From Rikenella microfusus (GTDB taxonomy: Bacteria; Bacteroidota; Bacteroidia; Bacteroidales; VadinHA17), in contig DZBJ01000016.1 in the NCBI GenBank assembly GCA_022736275.1, positions 1 through 57,987 on the forward strand: a DNA stretch of 57,987 nucleotides. The letters are read 5' to 3'. Positions within the stretch are counted from its first letter, which is position 1. The number at the start of each line of letters is the position of its first letter. Both the position numbers and the translations under genes were made by a program. The notes under the pieces are model-generated. The model searched no databases. It worked only from the letters and a program-made list of their open reading frames with translations, and was not told the origin of the DNA. Positions 54,115 to 57,987 of this stretch are shown here, one piece after another.

Positions 54115-55320
54115 TTACCTGGAGCTTTCTCTTAACAGTTGATACTGAAAAGTATATTTTACAGATAATTGAATTTTTGTGGCTGATGATTTCCATCCAT
54201 CGTCATAGTTCTCCCGGTTAATCCATATCCATTCAAGCCCGGCTGTGATGTTCGGGAGAGGTGAATAAAGAAGGTTGGTGCTTGCATACCTGCCGCTTTT
54301 GAAAGCATCTGCATTCTGTCCGTCACTGTTCCTCGTATTGATCTCAGAGTATCCCAGGGCGGTAGCAAACTTATCATTCCAGGTGTGATTAAGATATGCT
54401 GAAAAACTGAACAGGGGAAGAGCAACACCCATGACAGGTGCAACAGGATTGCTGAAGTCATTCTCTATCCCGATGTCTGTCGGGGAGTCGTTCATGAGGT
54501 TCTGTATTCCTTCCCCGATAATTGCCTGACCAAGGAACAGGTCCTTTTCAGTCAATTTGAGATTTGTACTGAAATTAAAACCCCATCCGATGGCACTGCC
54601 GCTTAAGTCATACGGTTCGTTTCCCAGGTCAACCCAGCCTATTTTTCTTACAACCCCTGCCAGTTCAGCATAGCCCCATTCCCTGGTCATCCTGTATTCG
54701 ACAGTAAAATCAGGCCATGAAAATTTAGGTGCGACATCCGAGAGCTCAATCCTGTCACGATAAACACCCTGGTCAGCGCTTGCTCCAGGTCGTTCAAGGG
54801 CAATGGCGAGCCTGTCCCTTCCCTGCAGAGGGATAAATCTGATCTGCACATTCTTGCAGAGAGACATGCCTGCGGGACCCCAATATTCAACAACATCAGG
54901 GAATCCGTTAACATCGCTGAAAAGGCTCCAGTTATGACCAAGACCAAACATGCCGAGCTCGGCATAGGCATAAAGCATATGGAAGGTTGTGCGGCCTACA
55001 TCAGTGCCTGTACCGAAGAGGTCAAAGGTGAAATGTATCATAAGCTCGCCGTACCGTGTAGGGGTAAAACTTTTAATACCTATGGCTGACTGACGTACCC
55101 CGAAATATATGTTTCCATCGGCGCCGTACTGGTTTGCATATGCCGGCAACTGGGTCGGACGCATGACATCAAAGTAATCAGGATTTACCTGGTTGAAGTT
55201 GTACCCCGCATCCGTCATTACCTTGCCGTAAAGTTCAAGTGATGTCTTACCTGCCTCCTGGGCTTTGACGGCAAGGGAAAGGCCGCAGCAGGCAGCAGCA
55301 AATAAAATTCTTGTAAACAT
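54115..55320 (-). CDS. DcaP-like outer-membrane porin
   Basis: A 401-residue exported protein (signal peptide to about residue 20, ...LAVKAQ) predicted as a beta-barrel. The start TSLELYGKVMTDAGYNFNQ, the segment YFGVRQSAIGIKSFTPTRYGEL and the WSLFSDVNGFPDVVEYWGPAG block resemble DcaP-family porins, which move negatively charged or sugar-like solutes. It is convergent with the GH17 gene, 55 bases apart. There is no SusC/SusD pair nearby, so it may be the outer-membrane entry route for this module. DUF3138- or porin-like families are alternatives. Confidence 0.7.
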   Translation of the reverse strand: MFTRILFAAACCGLSLAVKAQEAGKTSLELYGKVMTDAGYNFNQVNPDYFDVMRPTQLPAYANQYGADGNIYFGVRQSAIGIKSFTPTRYGELMIHFTFDLFGTGTDVGRTTFHMLYAYAELGMFGLGHNWSLFSDVNGFPDVVEYWGPAGMSLCKNVQIRFIPLQGRDRLAIALERPGASADQGVYRDRIELSDVAPKFSWPDFTVEYRMTREWGYAELAGVVRKIGWVDLGNEPYDLSGSAIGWGFNFSTNLKLTEKDLFLGQAIIGEGIQNLMNDSPTDIGIENDFSNPVAPVMGVALPLFSFSAYLNHTWNDKFATALGYSEINTRNSDGQNADAFKSGRYASTNLLYSPLPNITAGLEWIWINRENYDDGWKSSATKIQLSVKYTFQYQLLRESSR

Positions 55321-55548
55321 GACCGGATGCTCTGTTTATGAGTTCTCTACCAAATTAGTAAAAAGAATCTCATTAAAAGCATGTTTATATGCGGAAGTAC
55401 AGTCAGCAGCAATCCGGATAAGCCTGCAGGATTGACCCGATCCCGGGCAGAAATGAAAAAAGGCAGCCGGAAAGACTGCCGTGAGATTGGGCCCGGCGGG
55501 GATTCATTTTCCAGGCGGAATGTGGTTAAAGCGATCGGTTTATGCATT

Positions 55549-57144
55549 TCAGGAAGTGATCCTGAAGCTCTCGGAGGTTTTATGAAAACTGAGTGACGGA
55601 TACGCGTCCTGCATAACTTTGATTATCCAATCACTTTCAGCAAAAAAGACAGGTGCATTCTCTTTATCGTAGGCTATAAATGATGCTTTCCGGTTAAGAA
55701 ACTCGTTTAATTCTGAAGGCTTTTCAGAGGTGAACCAGAGTGCTTTCACATAAGGAAGCGGCCGCAGATCGCATAAAGCACCGTATTCATGTTCGAGCCT
55801 GAATTTAATGACATCAAACTGGAGCTCTCCCACTGTTCCGATAATTTTGCGGTTTCCCGGTTGCTGAAGGAACAATTGGGCAAGTCCTTCATCCGTAAGT
55901 TGTCTCACTCCTTTTTCAAGCTGTTTGCTTTTGGAGGGATCTCGATTTATCACTTCTCTTAATAATTCCGGTGCGAAATTAGGGACTCCCTTGAAATTCA
56001 GAACTTCTCCTTCGGAAAGGGTGTCCCCTATTTTGAGAGATCCCGTATCATACAGACCGATTACATCTCCCGGGTATGCTTCGTCTATAGTGCTTCTTGT
56101 ATTGGCGATAAATTCCGCAGAGGAAGAAAACCGCATTTTCTTTTTTAACCGGGTATGGTAAAAAAGTTTGTTTCTTTCGAATATTCCGGAACATACTCTC
56201 ATAAATGCCATGCGGTTACGGTGCCTGGGATCAAGATTTGCGTGAATCTTGAAAATGTAACCCGAAAAATCAGGCTCATCAGGCCTGACTATGCGTTCAT
56301 ATGATTCTGACTTTTTAGGTGACGGAGCCATCTCAATAAAATTTTCAAGCACCTCAAGCACTCCGGTATTGTTAAGCGCACTGCCGAAGAAAACAGGAGC
56401 AAGATATCCCTCGAGATAAAGGCTTTTTTGGAACGGTTCGTACAGGTCTGTTGTCATCTCTATCTCTTCCAGGAGTTGGCTTAATGTTTCCGGCCCGACA
56501 TATTCCTCAAGCGCAGGATCTGAAATATCACCTGTTTCCATCAGAAGTTCCGAAAGATTACTCTTTTCAGGAGTGTACAGTTGTATATTCTTTTTGAAAA
56601 TATTGTAAACCCCCTTGAAATCACTACCCCTGCCGGCCGGCCAGGTGAACGGGGTTACTGCGATGTTTAATTCCTTTTCCAGCTCTTCCAGTAGTTCAAA
56701 TGGGTCCTTGCCCTCCCTGTCCATCTTATTGATAAAGATCATTACCGGGGTTGCTCTCATACGGCATACCTCCATCAACCTGCGGGTTTGTACTTCTACT
56801 CCCTTTGCGCTGTCAATCACCAGGATTACACTGTCGACTGCCGTCAGGGTACGGTATGTATCCTCGGCAAAGTCCTTATGCCCCGGAGTATCCAGTATGT
56901 TTATCTTTATATCCTTATAGTCGAAACTCATCACTGAGGTTGCAACAGAGATTCCTCTCTGCTTTTCTATCTCAAGGAAATCGGAGGTAGCCGTTTTTCT
57001 GATCTTATTGCTTCTTACGGCACCTGCAACATGTATGGCCCCGCCAAATAGGAGTAACTTTTCGGTAAGGGTTGTCTTCCCGGCATCCGGATGCGAAATG
57101 ATGGCGAATGTCCGTCTTCTTTTTATCTCGTCATTTAAACCCAC
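55549..57144 (-). CDS. prfC: Peptide chain release factor 3
   Basis: RF3 (531 residues) is the GTPase that recycles RF1/RF2 after peptide release. Visible motifs are G1 [21 protein letters not shown] (G2 region), DTPGHKDF (G3) and NKMD (G4). The C-terminal domains with [20 protein letters not shown] are as in the family. The start codon is GTG at 57144, and no better ATG lies near it. A strong promoter is found about 170 bases upstream. Confidence 0.96.
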   Translation of the reverse strand: MGLNDEIKRRRTFAIISHPDAGKTTLTEKLLLFGGAIHVAGAVRSNKIRKTATSDFLEIEKQRGISVATSVMSFDYKDIKINILDTPGHKDFAEDTYRTLTAVDSVILVIDSAKGVEVQTRRLMEVCRMRATPVMIFINKMDREGKDPFELLEELEKELNIAVTPFTWPAGRGSDFKGVYNIFKKNIQLYTPEKSNLSELLMETGDISDPALEEYVGPETLSQLLEEIEMTTDLYEPFQKSLYLEGYLAPVFFGSALNNTGVLEVLENFIEMAPSPKKSESYERIVRPDEPDFSGYIFKIHANLDPRHRNRMAFMRVCSGIFERNKLFYHTRLKKKMRFSSSAEFIANTRSTIDEAYPGDVIGLYDTGSLKIGDTLSEGEVLNFKGVPNFAPELLREVINRDPSKSKQLEKGVRQLTDEGLAQLFLQQPGNRKIIGTVGELQFDVIKFRLEHEYGALCDLRPLPYVKALWFTSEKPSELNEFLNRKASFIAYDKENAPVFFAESDWIIKVMQDAYPSLSFHKTSESFRITS

Positions 57145-57310
57145 GATCAGAATTTATGTGAATACCTGAGGGTGTATTCCTGTTAATATTTTAAAGTGAT
57201 TTGGCTGTTAAGGGAATTATTACAAGGCTGCTGCCTGAAGCTTTCCGGCAGGTGAATCAGGGTGGAGTATTGGCGCAATATTTTGGGAACCGCTTTTTCA
57301 TCTGAGGGTG

Positions 57311-57341
57311 CAAAATTAATAAAAATTGAAGTGTTGCCAAA
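57311..57341 (-). promoter_or_regulatory. Promoter of prfC
   Basis: On the minus strand, TTTG (57338-57341), a 19-base spacer and TAATTTTG (57311-57318) match the Bacteroidota promoter at every fixed base. The start would be near 57305, giving prfC a leader of about 160 bases that contains a CTGCC...GGCAG stem (around 57232-57253). Confidence 0.65.
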
Positions 57342-57369
57342 AAGGTCTGAAAATCATTTCTTTCCGGCA

Positions 57370-57400
57370 GGGAGCCTGTTTACAGGGCTGGCTCGCTCCC
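57370..57400. other. Nested hairpin between the GIY-YIG gene and prfC
   Basis: GGGAGC (57370-57375) pairs with GCTCCC (57395-57400), and CCTG/CAGG arms sit inside the loop. It lies just after the stop of the GIY-YIG gene on the minus strand and could be its terminator, but no T-tract follows. Confidence 0.35.
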
Positions 57401-57405
57401 GGTGA

Positions 57406-57642
57406 CTATATTAAACGTTTCTGAGCAAAGGCTTTTCCTGATCCTGATTTGAGGTACTTTTCAAAAGCGATGGCTTTGTACTTATCGGAAAAGGCTAAGT
57501 AAGTTACAAGTACAACAGGTCTCCCGGGTTTTGTATAAATGTTATCTCCTTTATTATGTCTTCTGATTCGGTCTTCAAGGTCACCCGTATGTCCTGTATA
57601 ATAAGTATTATCAGCACATTTAAGAATGTATACGTACTCCAT
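57406..57642 (-). CDS. GIY-YIG domain protein (UPF0213/YhbQ-like)
   Basis: A 78-residue stand-alone GIY-YIG domain: EYVYILKCADNTYYTGHT holds the Y-V-Y and Y-T-G elements, followed by DLEDRIRRHN with the catalytic Arg and FEKYLKSGSGKAF with the conserved Glu. Such small proteins are common in Bacteroidota. They are thought to be nucleases acting on branched or single-stranded DNA. Start is the ATG at 57642; a TTG at 57648 would add two residues. Confidence 0.9.
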   Translation of the reverse strand: MEYVYILKCADNTYYTGHTGDLEDRIRRHNKGDNIYTKPGRPVVLVTYLAFSDKYKAIAFEKYLKSGSGKAFAQKRLI

Positions 57643-57720
57643 AAGCAATATAATTTGTGGGCTCTGTCCACCGTAGCCCGGATGTGAGACATTCAGTAAT
57701 AAAGTTACAGGAATTAGTAT

Positions 57721-57758
57721 AAAAAGAAAAGCCCTCCCATGCTAAAGCTTCGGAGGGC
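57721..57758 (-). terminator. Intrinsic terminator of the tRNA unit
   Basis: On the minus strand, GCCCTCC (57752-57758) pairs perfectly with GGAGGGC (57731-57737) around a 14-base loop, followed by TTTTCTTTTT (57721-57730). It begins six bases after the 3' end of the intact tRNA and fits a rho-independent terminator. Confidence 0.8.
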
Positions 57759-57763
57759 GGAGG

Positions 57764-57838
57764 TGGGCCCAGTTGGGATCGAACCAACGACCCCCTGATT
57801 ATGAGTCAGGTGCTGCTAACCATCTGAGCTATGGGCCC
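57764..57838 (-). tRNA. tRNA with anticodon CAT (Met or Ile2)
   Basis: A 75-base cloverleaf: acceptor stem GGGCCCA/TGGGCCC, anticodon stem CCTGA/TCAGG with loop CTCATAA, T-arm GTTGG-TTCGATC-CCAAC, discriminator A. The D-arm has one extra base (TTAGCAGC where TTAGAGC is usual), so only three of four D-stem pairs form. The CAT anticodon fits elongator Met or the Ile2 tRNA modified to lysidine by TilS. C4-G69 and C5-G68 in the acceptor stem are TilS recognition features in E. coli, so Ile2 is quite possible. The encoded tail after the discriminator is CCT rather than CCA. Confidence 0.9.
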
Positions 57839-57857
57839 AAAAACATTTCAAATTCAC

Positions 57858-57934
57858 CGGGCCATTCTGCTGATCCGGCCAGCGACCCTCCCGACTAAAG
57901 TCGGGATGCTGCTAACCATCTGAGCTATGGGCCC
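57858..57934 (-). pseudogene. Defective tandem tRNA copy with remodelled anticodon arm
   Basis: The first 28 bases (57907-57934) are identical to those of the intact tRNA 96 bases away. After that the anticodon arm is replaced by a perfect stem, TCCCGA/TCGGGA, around a six-base loop CTTTAG. The T-arm stem is broken (GCAGA facing CTGGC) and the acceptor 3' strand ATGGCCC pairs at only five of seven positions. This looks like a decayed duplicate. It lies directly behind the promoter, ahead of the intact tRNA. Confidence 0.75.
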
Positions 57935-57948
57935 CATTAAACAGGGTG

Positions 57949-57980
57949 CAAATATAATATCAAATTGAAATATCTGCAAA
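57949..57980 (-). promoter_or_regulatory. Promoter of the tRNA unit
   Basis: On the minus strand, TTTG (57977-57980), a 20-base spacer and TATATTTG (57949-57956) are exact matches to the Bacteroidota promoter. The predicted start near 57943 lies nine bases before the first base of the defective tRNA copy, so that copy must be transcribed with the intact tRNA. Confidence 0.75.
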
Positions 57981-57987
57981 CCTATTT

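Noticed and set aside
55381..55596. Open frame of 71 codons overlapping the 3' end of prfC
   Set aside because: It runs antisense into prfC and has no recognisable domain or signal sequence.

Overview
The window looks like a piece of a Bacteroidales-type (Bacteroidota) chromosome. Three things point there. Promoters where visible have the TTTG / TAnnTTTG form of the Bacteroidota primary sigma factor. Families typical of the phylum are present: DUF4292 lipoprotein, DUF4402 proteins, a C-terminal type IX secretion (T9SS) sorting domain, an EnvC-like protein with a degenerate LytM domain, and cyclophilins with a helical insert. The long minus-strand run flippase-dut-TPR-DUF4292-envC also has, as far as I recall, the gene order usual in this phylum. 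No phage, plasmid or CRISPR signal is visible.

Layout. 1-210 is the 5' part of a group II intron on the minus strand, cut by the window edge, next to small hairpin repeats. 339-10315 is a tightly packed minus-strand housekeeping operon: flippase, dut, TPR lipoprotein, DUF4292 lipoprotein, EnvC-like, RsbW-like ATPase, ybeY, mnmG, adenine deaminase. A perfect palindrome identical to a known parS form lies between mnmG and ade. 10368-21864 is a mosaic of short housekeeping units: cyclophilin lipoprotein, pheS, Crp/Fnr regulator, ruvB, MORN/YwqK-like protein, nadA, rpiB, Rrf2 regulator, VanZ-like, hemW, a coiled-coil membrane protein, and a PurF paralogue without the catalytic cysteine.

22069-39450 is the most remarkable region. 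It is one plus-strand operon of six genes: DUF4402 subunit, DUF4402 subunit, PapD-like chaperone, a 3712-residue secreted protein with a T9SS C-terminal domain, a third DUF4402 protein, and a 1247-residue usher-like outer-membrane protein carrying an SdrD/carboxypeptidase-regulatory-like region and three SPOR-like domains. I read it as a chaperone-usher-like surface-fibre system coupled to a giant T9SS cargo. nfo follows 13 bases later.

40350-51042 holds an Old Yellow Enzyme family oxidoreductase, an M28 peptidase, a pirin, small lipoproteins, a PepSY-TM remnant, and an HAE3/MMPL-type exporter operon (porin, LolA-like protein, RND pump) with a TetR regulator. Two related palindromes, one before the pump gene and one inside the regulator's own promoter, look like the TetR operators. 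51313-55320 is a small glycan module: GPH-type symporter, GH17 lipoprotein glucanase, DcaP-like porin. The window ends with prfC, a GIY-YIG protein and a tRNA(CAT) transcription unit. In that unit a defective tandem tRNA copy with a remodelled anticodon arm lies between a clear promoter and the intact tRNA.

All calls are from reading the sequence; no database search or structure prediction was run.
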